64,000 nucleotides of DNA from Comamonas sp. 26 (GTDB lineage: Bacteria; Pseudomonadota; Gammaproteobacteria; Burkholderiales; Burkholderiaceae_C), in the NCBI RefSeq assembly GCF_002754475.1, contig NZ_PEFL01000001.1, forward strand, positions 1,364,001 to 1,428,000, read 5' to 3'. The position numbers and the translations under genes were made by a program. The stretch's first letter is position 1. Every line of letters begins with the position of its first letter. The notes below the pieces were generated by a model. It made no database searches and was not told the origin of the DNA. It worked only from the letters and a program-made list of their open reading frames with translations. Of this stretch, positions 16,488-24,900 are shown one piece after another.

Positions 16488-17164
16488 GCTTCAGACCACA
16501 TGCGAAGTAGGTTGTGATAAGTGCCCGAAAGCGATGCGACGCGCGCGTGTCCGGGTTGCTCCTGCGTCAGCTGCTGGATCGTCTGGTCCAGATCAAACAG
16601 CAGGCGGCGCTGTTCGGCGGATTTGATCAAGCTGTGTGTCCAGAAAAACGAGGCATAGCGCGTGCCGCGGGTCACGGGGTTGACGCGGTGCAGGCTGGTG
16701 CCGGGGTAGACGATGGCGTCGCCTGCAGCCAGTTTCACGCTTTGCTCGCCGAAAGTGTCTTCCACGATCAGCTCGCCGCCCTTGTATTCCTCGGGGTCGC
16801 TGAAGAAAACGGTGGTGGAGACATCGGTTCTCACCTTGATGGCGGTGCCAGAAATGGTGAAAAAGGCGTTGTCGATGTGGTTGCCGTAGGTTCCACCGCC
16901 TTCATAGCGGTTAAAGCGCGGAGGCAGCACCTTGAGCGGCAGCGCGGCAGACATGAACAGCGGGTTGCGGCCCAGCCTGTCCAGAATCAGGTCGCCAATC
17001 TGCTGGCCGGTGGTGCTGTTCAGCGGCAGTTGCAGATTGCTTTTGACCTGCGCGGCCACATGGCCTGCAGTGGTGCGGCCATCTTGCCAGGCGGCGCTCT
17101 CCAGCGCCTGACGGCAGTGGCGCACTTCATCGGGGGTCAACAGAGCAGGGATGCGAAGCAGCAT
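16484..17164 (-). CDS. piuC: Fe(II)/2-oxoglutarate-dependent dioxygenase PiuC (PKHD-type)
   Basis: A 226-residue protein of the PiuC/YbiX family. The iron-binding triad is visible as HIDNAF (HxD near residue 97-99) and a distal His in TSLHRVNPVTRGTRYASFFW near 158; the Arg in that segment would bind 2-oxoglutarate. GGELIVEDTFGEQSVKLAAGDAIVYPG is the conserved jelly-roll core. In many bacteria piuC is next to a Fiu/PiuA-type TonB receptor, as here (fiu-ybiX in Escherichia coli), and the products affect uptake of catecholates and siderophore-linked antibiotics. It overlaps the downstream 2-hydroxyacid dehydrogenase gene by four bases. The exact substrate is unknown. Confidence 0.92.
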   Translation of the reverse strand: MLLRIPALLTPDEVRHCRQALESAAWQDGRTTAGHVAAQVKSNLQLPLNSTTGQQIGDLILDRLGRNPLFMSAALPLKVLPPRFNRYEGGGTYGNHIDNAFFTISGTAIKVRTDVSTTVFFSDPEEYKGGELIVEDTFGEQSVKLAAGDAIVYPGTSLHRVNPVTRGTRYASFFWTHSLIKSAEQRRLLFDLDQTIQQLTQEQPGHARVASLSGTYHNLLRMWSEA

Positions 17165-17350
17165 GGTGAGACTTTATGGGGCGTCAGTCTTGGAATAAAA
17201 CCGTAGCGCCTACTGCCTGATGCATAGGCGATTCAAGGCAATTGGGCATTGAAGTGCTTATGGATAAGGCGCAAGCAGCTATTGTTTTTGAATCGGGTAA
17301 AGAGGCTTTGCAAAGCTTGCGGAGCATCTTCAAGAGCCAAGTGTGCATGT

Positions 17351-17385
17351 AAAAAGCCCCGCTGGCAGTAACGGCCAGCGGGGCT
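17351..17385 (-). terminator. Intrinsic terminator after the TonB receptor gene
   Basis: AGCCCCGCTGGC and GCCAGCGGGGCT form a 12-bp stem (17355-17366 with 17374-17385) and five T residues follow on the minus strand. It separates the receptor transcript from piuC, so piuC needs its own promoter within 17165-17350, where I see no clear Fur site. Confidence 0.88.
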
Positions 17386-17440
17386 GTGTGTCATGGTTTG
17401 AAGCAGACCTGCGCCAGATCAAGCGCTGGCGAGGTTCAAA

Positions 17441-19699
17441 TTAGTACGTGAACTTGAGCGAAGCCACTGCCGAGCGGCCAGCAGCCATGGTGGCGTAGTG
17501 AGGCGAGCGCACGCCGCTGTAGTAGGTCTTGTTGCCCAGGTTGTAGACGTTCAGCTGGAATGCCAGGTTCTTGTCGATCTGGTAGGCCATCATCGCGTCG
17601 TAACGGGCATAGCCATTGGCACCCTTGGTCACAATGCCGCCATCCACGGTGGACACGGCATAAGCTGCGTTGACACTGCTTTGTGCGTAAATGCCCAGAC
17701 CCAGAGTCAGCTTGGCCATGGGCTTGTAGCTGGTCCACATGCTGAAGCTGTGCTTAGGAGTGTTGGTGAAACGCTGGCCGTTGGCGATGTTGCCTACGCC
17801 CATGTTCTTCTGCTCGCTATCCATGAAGGTATAGCCGCCGAACACGCTCAGGTTGGACAGGATCTGGCCGGTGAAGCCCAGCTCCAGACCATTCACGGTC
17901 TTGTTGCCACCCATGTAAGTGCCGGTTGCATCAGTGATGCGGACATTGGTCACTTCATTGCGGAAGATAGCGGCAGTCAGGTTCAGCTTCTTGTCCAGCA
18001 GGTCCCACTTGGTACCCAGTTCGATGGACTTGGTCTTCTCTGGCTTCAGGCTGAGCAGTGCATCTGTCGTCGTGGTCAGATCTTCGTTACCGTTGCCCAG
18101 AGTGGAGCCACCGGGACGAGAAGCTGTGCCGAGGTTAGCGTAGATGCTGCCATTGGCTGCAGGCTTGTAGACCACGCCCAACTGGTAGTTGAACAGGGTG
18201 TCGCTGCGGCTCAGGTCATACGCAGGGTAGTTGCTAGGTGCGCGGCCACCGGCAGGGCCGGATGTGCTGAGCTTGTAGTGGTCTACGCGCAGACCACCAT
18301 TCACCAGCCATTGTTCGTTGAGCTTCAGAGTGTCAAAGCCGTACAAAGCAACGGTGTCCACCTTGTTGACGGTGGCTTGGGCGGGCAGAGACCATGCAAA
18401 GTTCCAGGGGGCGTTGGCACCGCTGGGGTTGCTCAGTGTGGTGCACCATGGATCAGACACCGAAGTGCAGGTGCCGCCGCTTTGGATGGCGCTGGAGCGG
18501 ACGTCGGACTTTTCCTTGGACAGTTCCAGACCAAAGGCATAGGTATGACCCACGGAGCCGGTCTGTTCCTTGCCGGTGAACTCGGTCACGTTTTGCAGAG
18601 TCGTTGTCTCGGACATGCGAGCATTACCACGGCGCCAGACAAAGCCATTGATGGCATTGCCCTTGCTGTCGTCAGGCTGGGTCCAGACATAGTCCTGCTT
18701 GGTCTTGCTGTAGCGCAGGCTGTTGCGGATCTTGTTGGTGTCGGTGAACTTGTGTTCGACCGAGGCGGTGAACATGTCGCTCTTTTCTTTTTCGAAGTCG
18801 CGATTGTTCAGGCCGTACCAGTTGGCGCGATCGTTGCCGTAAGTGGGGCGAACAGTGGAGCCGCCGGGCAACTTGGCCATGGCTGCATTGGTGTACAGAT
18901 AAGGCACGCCACCATCAGGCGTGTTGTCTGTCTGCAGGTGCTGCCACGACAGAGTCACTTCCGTGGGAGTGCCCATGCCAAAGGTGACGGTAGGCGCAAT
19001 GCCCCAGCGCTTGTTGTCGGGACCATTGCGGCCGGGGACATCGGCGCTGTGACCCATGGCGTTCAAGCGGAAGCCGGTGGTGTCATTGATCTTGCGGTTG
19101 ATGTCCAGCGTGCCGCGCAGATAGTTGTCGGTGCCCAGACCCACATCGCCAGCGATGAAGTTCTCGTTCTTGGCTTTTTTGGTGGCGATGTTGATCGAGC
19201 CGCCAGCGCCGCCGCGACCAGCATAAGCCGAGTCTGCGCCCTTGATGACTTCCACGGCTTCGACGTTGAACACTTCGCGGGTGCCTGCGGAGATGTCACG
19301 CATGCCATCCACAAAAGTGCTGGACTGGGCGTCCATGCCGCGGATGAAGGGCTGGTCGCCAGAGGGGTTGCCGCCTTCGCCGTTACCGAAGGTGATGCCG
19401 GGGGTGGAGCGCAGAGCGTCCTGCAGGCTGGTGGCACCCGTCTGCTTGATGAGTTCTTCGTTGATGACCTGAACGGTCTTGGGAGTGTCCAGCAGAGGGG
19501 CGGTGAACTTGCCTTGGGTGCTGGTTTCGGCCTTGAAGCCGCTGTCAGCGGCTGCTTCGACATTCACAGTGGAGAGCGTGGTTTCCTGCTGAGCCATCGC
19601 GCTGGCGCCGATCAGGCACAGGCCTGCGGCAATCACGATTTGCTTGAGCTCGCAGCGCAAGCCATTGGAGTCGGTTGGAGTCAGATAGTTGTTGAACAT
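17441..19699 (-). CDS. fiu: TonB-dependent catecholate siderophore receptor, Fiu-type
   Basis: A 752-residue outer-membrane receptor. A signal peptide covers about 1-36 (IVIAAGLCLIGASAMA, then QQETTL). The plug domain is at about 50-175 with TPKTVQVINEELIKQTGATSLQDALRSTPGI, GDQPFIRGMDAQSS and EAVEVIKGADSAYAGRGGAGGSINI. The 22-strand barrel ends in LKFTY, a proper aromatic C-terminus. The overall pattern (GVAPTVTFGMG-like segment, NTPDGGVPY, FQLNVYNLGNKTYY) matches Fiu, a receptor for catecholates such as dihydroxybenzoylserine. A Fur-like site lies 51-69 bases upstream. It neighbours piuC and the divergent PepSY-ApbE reductase genes. No strong ribosome binding site is seen at this ATG. Confidence 0.9.
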   Translation of the reverse strand: MFNNYLTPTDSNGLRCELKQIVIAAGLCLIGASAMAQQETTLSTVNVEAAADSGFKAETSTQGKFTAPLLDTPKTVQVINEELIKQTGATSLQDALRSTPGITFGNGEGGNPSGDQPFIRGMDAQSSTFVDGMRDISAGTREVFNVEAVEVIKGADSAYAGRGGAGGSINIATKKAKNENFIAGDVGLGTDNYLRGTLDINRKINDTTGFRLNAMGHSADVPGRNGPDNKRWGIAPTVTFGMGTPTEVTLSWQHLQTDNTPDGGVPYLYTNAAMAKLPGGSTVRPTYGNDRANWYGLNNRDFEKEKSDMFTASVEHKFTDTNKIRNSLRYSKTKQDYVWTQPDDSKGNAINGFVWRRGNARMSETTTLQNVTEFTGKEQTGSVGHTYAFGLELSKEKSDVRSSAIQSGGTCTSVSDPWCTTLSNPSGANAPWNFAWSLPAQATVNKVDTVALYGFDTLKLNEQWLVNGGLRVDHYKLSTSGPAGGRAPSNYPAYDLSRSDTLFNYQLGVVYKPAANGSIYANLGTASRPGGSTLGNGNEDLTTTTDALLSLKPEKTKSIELGTKWDLLDKKLNLTAAIFRNEVTNVRITDATGTYMGGNKTVNGLELGFTGQILSNLSVFGGYTFMDSEQKNMGVGNIANGQRFTNTPKHSFSMWTSYKPMAKLTLGLGIYAQSSVNAAYAVSTVDGGIVTKGANGYARYDAMMAYQIDKNLAFQLNVYNLGNKTYYSGVRSPHYATMAAGRSAVASLKFTY

Positions 19700-19749
19700 G
19701 CTTTTGAAGGAGTCGTCGGTTTTATTGAAAAAGCGATCGGATTCTAGGT

Positions 19750-19768
19750 GATATTGATAATAGTTCTC
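19750..19768. promoter_or_regulatory. Fur-box-like site between the TonB receptor and PepSY operon
   Basis: GATATTGATAATAGTTCTC matches the Fur consensus (core TGATAATAGTTCTC) and lies upstream of the receptor start. The same 374-bp divergent region (19700-20073) serves the PepSY operon. Its right part is AT-rich with a weak Fur-like stretch near 19947-19965 that I do not call. No gene is seen in the region. Confidence 0.72.
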
Positions 19769-20073
19769 GATTAGATTCTCAACAGAGCCCTACAAAAAAC
19801 GTGATTTGTTGCAAAGTGGCAACAGGCAATGCCGCTGCCTGTCCGTTTTTGTACAGATCTGTGGAGCCAGGTCTGTCGGGTCTTGTCGACGGGTGTGCAC
19901 CCGCATTGGAGCTGTGGTTTGTTTACGTGAAGTAAAGTAAATAGAAGTGATATGCATTTAGAATTTTCAACTACTAAAATGCCGCATATGTTGTGCAAGC
20001 ACTACTGAGCCGCCGGCAATCTGTCAGGCATACGGGCTCGGTCTGGCGGCTTTGCAATCCCTGAAAGTTCTGA

Positions 20074-20724
20074 ATGACAGCGGCTTCCTCCAACGCTCCG
20101 CAGCGGGCGTACTGGCTTAAAAAATTGCACGAATGGCACTGGATCAGCTCCGCGATCTGTCTGATCGGCATGCTGCTGTTCGCCGTAACGGGCTTCACCC
20201 TCAACCATGCCGGGCAGATTGAAGCCAAGCCCAAGGTCGAGACGCGTGAGGCGCAACTGCCTGCTGATTTACTGGAAAAACTGCAGCTAGCCCAGAAACA
20301 GAGCGCGCAAGCTGCTAGCAAAGATGTAGTGACATTACCGGCCGATATTGAAGGCTGGCTGGCACAGCAGATCAAGGTCAGCGCCAAAGGCTTTGCCGTG
20401 GAGTGGAGCGAAGAGGAGGCCTATGTGCCCCTGCCGCGCCCCGGTGGCGATGCTTGGCTGCGTGTTGATATGAAGGATGGCGCGGTCGAGTACGAAACGA
20501 CGGACCGGGGCTGGATCTCTTACCTCAACGATTTGCACAAGGGCCGCCACGCTGGTGCGGCCTGGAGCTTGTTCATTGACATGTTTGCCATCGGCTGCCT
20601 GGTGTTCTGTATTACGGGCTTGCTGATTTTGAAGATGCACGCGCAGCGCCGCCCCATGACTTGGCCCATGGTGGGTCTGGGCTTTGTTTTGCCGGTGCTG
20701 CTGGTTTTGCTGCTGGTGCATTGA
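20074..20724 (+). CDS. PepSY-associated membrane protein, putative iron-uptake reductase subunit
   Basis: A 216-residue protein. The first membrane helix is at about 23-43 (WISSAICLIGMLLFAVTGFTLNH), a periplasmic domain follows at about 45-165, and two helices end the chain (about 166-186 and 196-214). LHEWHWISSAICLIGMLLFAVTGF and the GWISYLNDLHKGRHAGAAWSLFIDMFAIGCLVFCITGL segment are the PepSY-associated TM pattern; its conserved His residues (LHEWH, NH, LHKGRH) are suited to binding heme. It leads a block of five co-oriented genes with DUF2271, DUF4198, ApbE and a diflavin reductase, opposite a catecholate receptor. I infer a transmembrane electron carrier for reducing ferric siderophores. 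Confidence 0.85.
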   Translation: MTAASSNAPQRAYWLKKLHEWHWISSAICLIGMLLFAVTGFTLNHAGQIEAKPKVETREAQLPADLLEKLQLAQKQSAQAASKDVVTLPADIEGWLAQQIKVSAKGFAVEWSEEEAYVPLPRPGGDAWLRVDMKDGAVEYETTDRGWISYLNDLHKGRHAGAAWSLFIDMFAIGCLVFCITGLLILKMHAQRRPMTWPMVGLGFVLPVLLVLLLVH

Positions 20725-20749
20725 GCTGAATTTTGTGAAGGAAAAAAGA

Positions 20750-21271
20750 ATGGCGAAGAGGATTTTCAAGACCTCGGTGGCATTGAGCGCCTTGATGGGC
20801 CTGCCCGCAATCGCAGGTGGCCTGAATGTGTCTGTTACCGTGCCCCAGTTGCAAGTGGCCGAGTACCACAAGCCTTATGTGGCCGTGTGGCTGGAAAAGG
20901 CAGAAGGCGGCGTGGCAGCGAATCTGTCCGTTTGGTACGACGCCAAGATGAAAGATGGCGAAGGCACCAAGTGGCTCAAGGACATGCGCCAGTGGTGGCG
21001 CCGCACCGGCCGCGAGCTGAGCTTTCCCATTGATGGCGTGACCCAGCCTACCAAGCCTGCAGGTGCCCATGCCCTGTCGTTTACCGAAGGCAAGAACCCT
21101 CTGCCCAAGCTGGCTCCCGGTCAGTACAAGCTGATGGTGGAAGCCGCACGCGAAGTGGGTGGACGTGAGCTGGTGTCCATTCCGTTTGAATGGCCCGTCA
21201 AGCAGGCGACCAGCCTGAGCGCTACCGGCAATGCCGAGCTGGGCGCTATTAAATTGAATATCACCCCCTGA
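20750..21271 (+). CDS. DUF2271 periplasmic protein
   Basis: 173 residues from the ATG at 20750, preceded by GAAGGAAAAAAGA; a frame extending to 20684 overlaps the previous gene and is not used. The signal peptide spans about 1-22 (IFKTSVALSALMGLPAIAGG). The mature part has the DUF2271 features PQLQVAEYHKPYVAVWLEKAEGG near 32-54, WYDAKMKDGEGTKWLKDMRQWWRRTGR near 61-87, DGVTQPTKPAG and PGQYKLMVEAAREVGGRE. The WLKDMRQWWR block is strongly conserved in the family, and its function is not established. It is translated 26 bases after the PepSY gene as part of the iron-linked operon and may be flavinylated or assist the reductase; that is inference. Confidence 0.88.
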   Translation: MAKRIFKTSVALSALMGLPAIAGGLNVSVTVPQLQVAEYHKPYVAVWLEKAEGGVAANLSVWYDAKMKDGEGTKWLKDMRQWWRRTGRELSFPIDGVTQPTKPAGAHALSFTEGKNPLPKLAPGQYKLMVEAAREVGGRELVSIPFEWPVKQATSLSATGNAELGAIKLNITP

Positions 21272-21350
21272 GCGGCTTTGCCGCTTCCCCCTCTCTGCTG
21301 CGGAGGGGGACGACGCCTCGCCGCAAGGCGGCTCTTGCTCGGCGTCTCTT
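21271..21350. repeat. Triple-hairpin intergenic element
   Basis: Three nested or adjacent inverted repeats fill the gap between the DUF2271 and DUF4198 genes: AGCGGC/GCCGCT (21271-21285), CCCCCTC/GAGGGGG (21287-21309), and GACGCC/GGCGTC (21311-21346) enclosing CGCC-GCAA-GGCG. A short TCTCTTTT follows. It resembles GC-rich palindromic units I recall between Comamonadaceae genes, and may act as a partial terminator or as mRNA punctuation within the operon. Confidence 0.6.
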
Positions 21351-21426
21351 TTATAGGCCGTGCCGGTTTTCGAGGCCGCGCCTTGTATCCCTGATTTGTC
21401 ACCCTTTCTACTCTCAAGGACCTGAT

Positions 21427-22227
21427 ATGAAGTTCAAAACACGTGCTCTCGCTGCTGCCGCTCTGGCGCTGACCGTACTGGGCGCACAGGCGCATGACCT
21501 GTGGTTCAAGCCTTCCAGCACCGTGCTGTCCAAGTCTGACTGGGTCACGGTGGATGCAGCGGTGTCCAACGATGTGTTCTTCTTCAACCACCGCCCTCTG
21601 GGTCTGGATGCCGTCAAGGTCAGCGCACCCGATGGCTCTGCAGTGGAGATGAAGAACGTCGCCAAGGGCGAGCTGCGCAGCATGTTTGACTTCAAGCCCG
21701 AGAAGACTGGCACTTACCGCGTGACCATGCTGATGACCGGCGTGATGGGCGGCTACAAGGACGCCAACGGCCAGCCCAAGCGCCTGCGTGGCTCGGTGGA
21801 AGAAGTGCTCAAGCAGATTCCTGCCGACGCCAAGGAAGTGCGAGTGACGGAAAACCTGCGCCGCATGGAAACCTTTGTCTCGCTGGGCAAGCCCTCGACC
21901 ATCGCCCTGACTGGCAAGGGCCTGGAGCTCAAGCCCGTGACTCACCCTAACGATCTGGTGGCCAGCGAAGAAGCCACGTTTGAGTTCCACATCGACGGCA
22001 AGCCCGCCGCGAATCTGGAAATCGAACTGGTGGCCGACGGCATTCGTTATCGCGACGGTGTGGACGCCATGAAGCTCAAGACCGATGCCAAGGGTCAGGT
22101 CAAGATCAAGTTCCCCCGCGCCGGTCTGTTCTGGCTCAATACCGATGCGACGGACAACAAGACCAGTGTTGCCAAGGCGACCGAGCGCCGCCTGAGCTAT
22201 ATCGCGACCCTGGAAGTGCTGCCATAA
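21427..22227 (+). CDS. DUF4198 periplasmic protein
   Basis: A 266-residue exported protein with signal peptide MKFKTRALAAAALALTVLGAQA (cleaved before HDLWFKP). The mature N-terminus HDLWFKPSSTVLSKSDWVTVDAAVS is typical of DUF4198, where an N-terminal His could bind metal. VFFFNHRPLGLDAVKVSAPDG and GTYRVTMLMTGVMGGY follow, and a second beta domain starts near 170 (ATFEFHIDGKPAANLEIELVADGIRYR). DUF4198 proteins occur with nickel, cobalt and iron uptake genes. The second domain resembles carboxypeptidase-regulatory-like folds. It lies within the PepSY/ApbE block. A metal-related periplasmic role is likely but unproven. Confidence 0.88.
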   Translation: MKFKTRALAAAALALTVLGAQAHDLWFKPSSTVLSKSDWVTVDAAVSNDVFFFNHRPLGLDAVKVSAPDGSAVEMKNVAKGELRSMFDFKPEKTGTYRVTMLMTGVMGGYKDANGQPKRLRGSVEEVLKQIPADAKEVRVTENLRRMETFVSLGKPSTIALTGKGLELKPVTHPNDLVASEEATFEFHIDGKPAANLEIELVADGIRYRDGVDAMKLKTDAKGQVKIKFPRAGLFWLNTDATDNKTSVAKATERRLSYIATLEVLP

Positions 22228-22310
22228 GCTTTGCGCTTGATGCATTGAATACGCGCCCGACCAGGGCGCGTCGTTGTTTTCGCTTTTGCTGATCTTTTGA
22301 ATCGCTGTTC

Positions 22311-23417
22311 ATGACCACAACACCGCGTGTGCGCTTTGATGCCAGCCTCTGGAAGTTGCCTTCGCAGGTGGTTCCAAATGCGCTACACCCCGCACAGGCG
22401 GTGAACTTTGGCGTGCAGCGCTGGAAGCCTGCCAGCCTGCAGCATCAGCAAGATGGGCGCATTCATCGCCTTTCCGGCCAGACCATGGGTACGCACTGGT
22501 CACTGCGGCTGGCCAACCCTGATTACCTGCCCATGGCGCCCGTGCAGGCGCTGCTGCAGCAGGTGTTTGATGAAGTCATTGCCCAGATGAGTAACTGGGA
22601 GGCCGACTCCGTCATCAGCCGTTTTAACCAGTCAAAACCGGGTCAAGTGATTGCACTGCCTGCGGAATGTGCTCATGTTCTGGAAGCGGCGTTGCACTGG
22701 GCCGAGCTTTCGGGCGCCGCCATGGACCCGAGCATGGGCGCTCTGGTCTCGCTATGGGGCTTTGGCCCGCGCCAGAACCCGCTGCAGCCGCATCAAGGCC
22801 AGACCCCTGCGGCACAGGATATTGAGCGGCTGCTGCAGACCAGTGGCTACCAGCATTTGCAATGGAATGCGCAGACCCTGCAACTGCGGCAACCGGGTGG
22901 GCTGGAGCTGGATTTTTGCGGCATTGCCAAAGGCTTTGCCGTGGACTGGGCAGTGCAAAAGCTGCAAGCTGCTGGCTGGGCTGCGGGCTTGCTGGAGATT
23001 GGCGGTGAGCTGCGCAGCTGGGGCCAGCGCCCCGACGAGCGGCCCTGGCAGGTGCAACTGGGCACGGGTGCTACCGAGAGTGAGCCTTTGGTCGTAGCCA
23101 TCAAGGATGGCGCTTTTGCCACCTCGGGCGACTTCTGGCACCAGTTCAGCGTGGATGGCCGTCGCTATTCGCACACGCTGGACCCGCGAACGGGCTGGCC
23201 TGTGGCACATGATCTGGCCAGCGTAACCGTGTTTCATGCCGAATGCATGCACGCCGATGCGTTGGCGACCGTGCTCACGGTGCTGGGGCCGGATAAAGGT
23301 ATGGACTTTGCCCGCCAGCACGCTATTGCGGCGGTGCTGAGCTCTCATTCAGATGAGGCCGGGGCAGACAGGCGGGTGCTTAAGACTCCGGCCTGGATCA
23401 ATCAATTTGGGGCATGA
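22311..23417 (+). CDS. apbE: FAD:protein FMN transferase ApbE
   Basis: A 368-residue ApbE-family protein. The enzyme attaches FMN covalently to Thr/Ser residues of electron-transfer proteins using FAD and magnesium. Family marks are TMGTHWSLRL near 58-67, ISRFNQSKPG, AMDPSMGALVSLWGF near 138-152, LELDFCGIAKGFAVDWAVQKL near 200-220, GGELRSWGQRP, ATSGDFWHQF and YSHTLDPRTGWPV near 285-297 with the metal site. HADALATVLTVLG follows. No clear signal peptide is seen, so it may act in the cytoplasm. The stop overlaps the next flavoprotein gene by four bases (ATGA). Its likely client is a flavoprotein of this reductase block, not identifiable here. Confidence 0.93.
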   Translation: MTTTPRVRFDASLWKLPSQVVPNALHPAQAVNFGVQRWKPASLQHQQDGRIHRLSGQTMGTHWSLRLANPDYLPMAPVQALLQQVFDEVIAQMSNWEADSVISRFNQSKPGQVIALPAECAHVLEAALHWAELSGAAMDPSMGALVSLWGFGPRQNPLQPHQGQTPAAQDIERLLQTSGYQHLQWNAQTLQLRQPGGLELDFCGIAKGFAVDWAVQKLQAAGWAAGLLEIGGELRSWGQRPDERPWQVQLGTGATESEPLVVAIKDGAFATSGDFWHQFSVDGRRYSHTLDPRTGWPVAHDLASVTVFHAECMHADALATVLTVLGPDKGMDFARQHAIAAVLSSHSDEAGADRRVLKTPAWINQFGA

Positions 23418-24817
23418 CTGTGGAATGGATTTTGACGCCTGAGCGCCTCTCTGGTGCTATGGCTTTAGTAGCTTCTTACGCTTGCCTGTGCTGGAGTATT
23501 GCCGTAAAAGTGCGTAAACAACGCAAGGCGGAAGATGCGGAAAGCAGCACCTCCCAGGGCAATGCCGCCGCGCCTGCCGTGCTGGTGGTCTACGGCAGCC
23601 AGACCGGGCAGGCTGAAGCACTGGCCCGCGCAACGGCTCAAATGCTGGTCGATGGCGGCTTGCAGGTGCGCCTGCTGCCCGTGGAAAAGCTGACCGAAGA
23701 TTTGCTGCTGCAGCACGCCCACAGCCTGTGGATGCTCTCCACGACCGGCGAGGGCGATGCGCCCGACCATGCGCTGGGCTTTGTGCAGACGCTACTGTCG
23801 GCCCACCCGCAACTGCCGCAGCACCAAGCGCTGGTGCTGGCCCTGGGCGATCGTGAATACCAGGAGTTCTGCGCTTTTGGCGTGGAAGTGCATGAATGGT
23901 TGCAGGCCAGTGGCGCAAGCAGCGAGCTGATCTGCGTAGATAACATGAATGCCGAAAGCCTGCAGACCTGGCAGGCGCAGGTGGGGCAGATTCGCCAGAG
24001 CCTGCTGGGCGAATCCGCCGCGCAGGAGCCAGCGCCCGCAGACTGGCTGCAAACGCCAGTCAGCCTGCCTTTTGTGCTCAGTCAGCGCCGCTTGCTCAAC
24101 CCTGGAAGTCAGGGTGGGGCCTTGTATCAGCTTGACTGGGTCCCACAGGCGGGCGAGCTGCCGCTGTGGGAGTCTGGTGATCTGGTCTCGCTATGCGTGC
24201 CTGCCGACCCAGAGCGGGCGCGCGACTATTCCATCGCCTCGGTTATGGCGGATGGCAGCCTGCAACTGCTGGTGCGCCAGAGCATGCGTGCGGATGGCTC
24301 GCCGGGCCTGGCCTCAGACTGGCTCTGCCGTAGCATGGCGGTGGGCGATGCGCTGGCACTGACGGTGCGCGCGCACAGCGGCTTCAGACTGGGTGATAAC
24401 GCAGAGCGGCCTCTCATGCTGATCGGCAATGGCTCGGGCCTGGCAGGCCTGCTCAGCCACATCAAAGCCCGTGTAGAGCAAGGCCGCAGCGATCAATGGC
24501 TGCTGTTTGGCGAGCGCAGCCCGCAGCACGATGCTCTGTGTGCCGAGCAGCTGGCTGCATGGGTTCAAGGTGGCCAGTTGGCGCGGCTGGATCAGGCCTG
24601 GTCGCGCAACGGTAAAGACTCACGCTATGTGCAGGATTTGCTGCGCAGCCATGCCGAAGAGGTACGCAAATGGGTGGAGCAGGGCGCGGCCATCTATATC
24701 TGCGGCAGCTTGAATGGCATGGGCCAGGGTGTGCACCTTACGCTGCAGGCGATTCTGGGCGAAGCCAAAGTGGATGAGCTGCTGGGGTCAGGCCGTTACC
24801 GCCGCGATGTGTATTGA
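23414..24817 (+). CDS. Diflavin NADPH oxidoreductase (flavodoxin + FAD/NAD reductase domains), CysJ-like
   Basis: A 467-residue protein. One N-terminal membrane helix at about 12-33 anchors it. The flavodoxin domain runs about 55-190 with YGSQTGQAEALARA (FMN phosphate loop) near 59-73, STTGEGDAPDHA near 108-119 and LALGDREYQEFC. The reductase domain follows, with RDYSIASVM (FAD) near 271-279 and GNGSGLAGLLSHIKAR and GERSPQHDALC for NADPH, ending in YICGSLNGMGQGVH and the terminal Tyr. It is shorter than CysJ or cytochrome P450 reductase because the connecting domain is reduced. The membrane anchor and its place after PepSY, DUF2271, DUF4198 and ApbE suggest it feeds NADPH electrons to the PepSY protein. 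A bidirectional terminator follows. Confidence 0.9.
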   Translation: MTVEWILTPERLSGAMALVASYACLCWSIAVKVRKQRKAEDAESSTSQGNAAAPAVLVVYGSQTGQAEALARATAQMLVDGGLQVRLLPVEKLTEDLLLQHAHSLWMLSTTGEGDAPDHALGFVQTLLSAHPQLPQHQALVLALGDREYQEFCAFGVEVHEWLQASGASSELICVDNMNAESLQTWQAQVGQIRQSLLGESAAQEPAPADWLQTPVSLPFVLSQRRLLNPGSQGGALYQLDWVPQAGELPLWESGDLVSLCVPADPERARDYSIASVMADGSLQLLVRQSMRADGSPGLASDWLCRSMAVGDALALTVRAHSGFRLGDNAERPLMLIGNGSGLAGLLSHIKARVEQGRSDQWLLFGERSPQHDALCAEQLAAWVQGGQLARLDQAWSRNGKDSRYVQDLLRSHAEEVRKWVEQGAAIYICGSLNGMGQGVHLTLQAILGEAKVDELLGSGRYRRDVY

Positions 24818-24852
24818 GCGCGAAGGGCATTGAAGCCCTTCCTCAGAAACGC

Positions 24853-24878
24853 AAAAAGCTGGCTAATGCCAGCTTTTT
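24853..24878. terminator. Bidirectional intrinsic terminator
   Basis: AAAAAGCTGGC and GCCAGCTTTTT form an 11-bp stem with a TAAT loop and T runs on both strands. It separates the convergent diflavin reductase and SWIB genes. Confidence 0.88.
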
Positions 24879-24900
24879 TGTGGTCAGAGCAAGCCTTGGC

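Noticed and set aside
17498..19747. 749-codon open frame on the plus strand
   Set aside because: Exact antisense shadow of the TonB receptor; no ribosome binding site and composition follows from high-GC third positions of the real gene.
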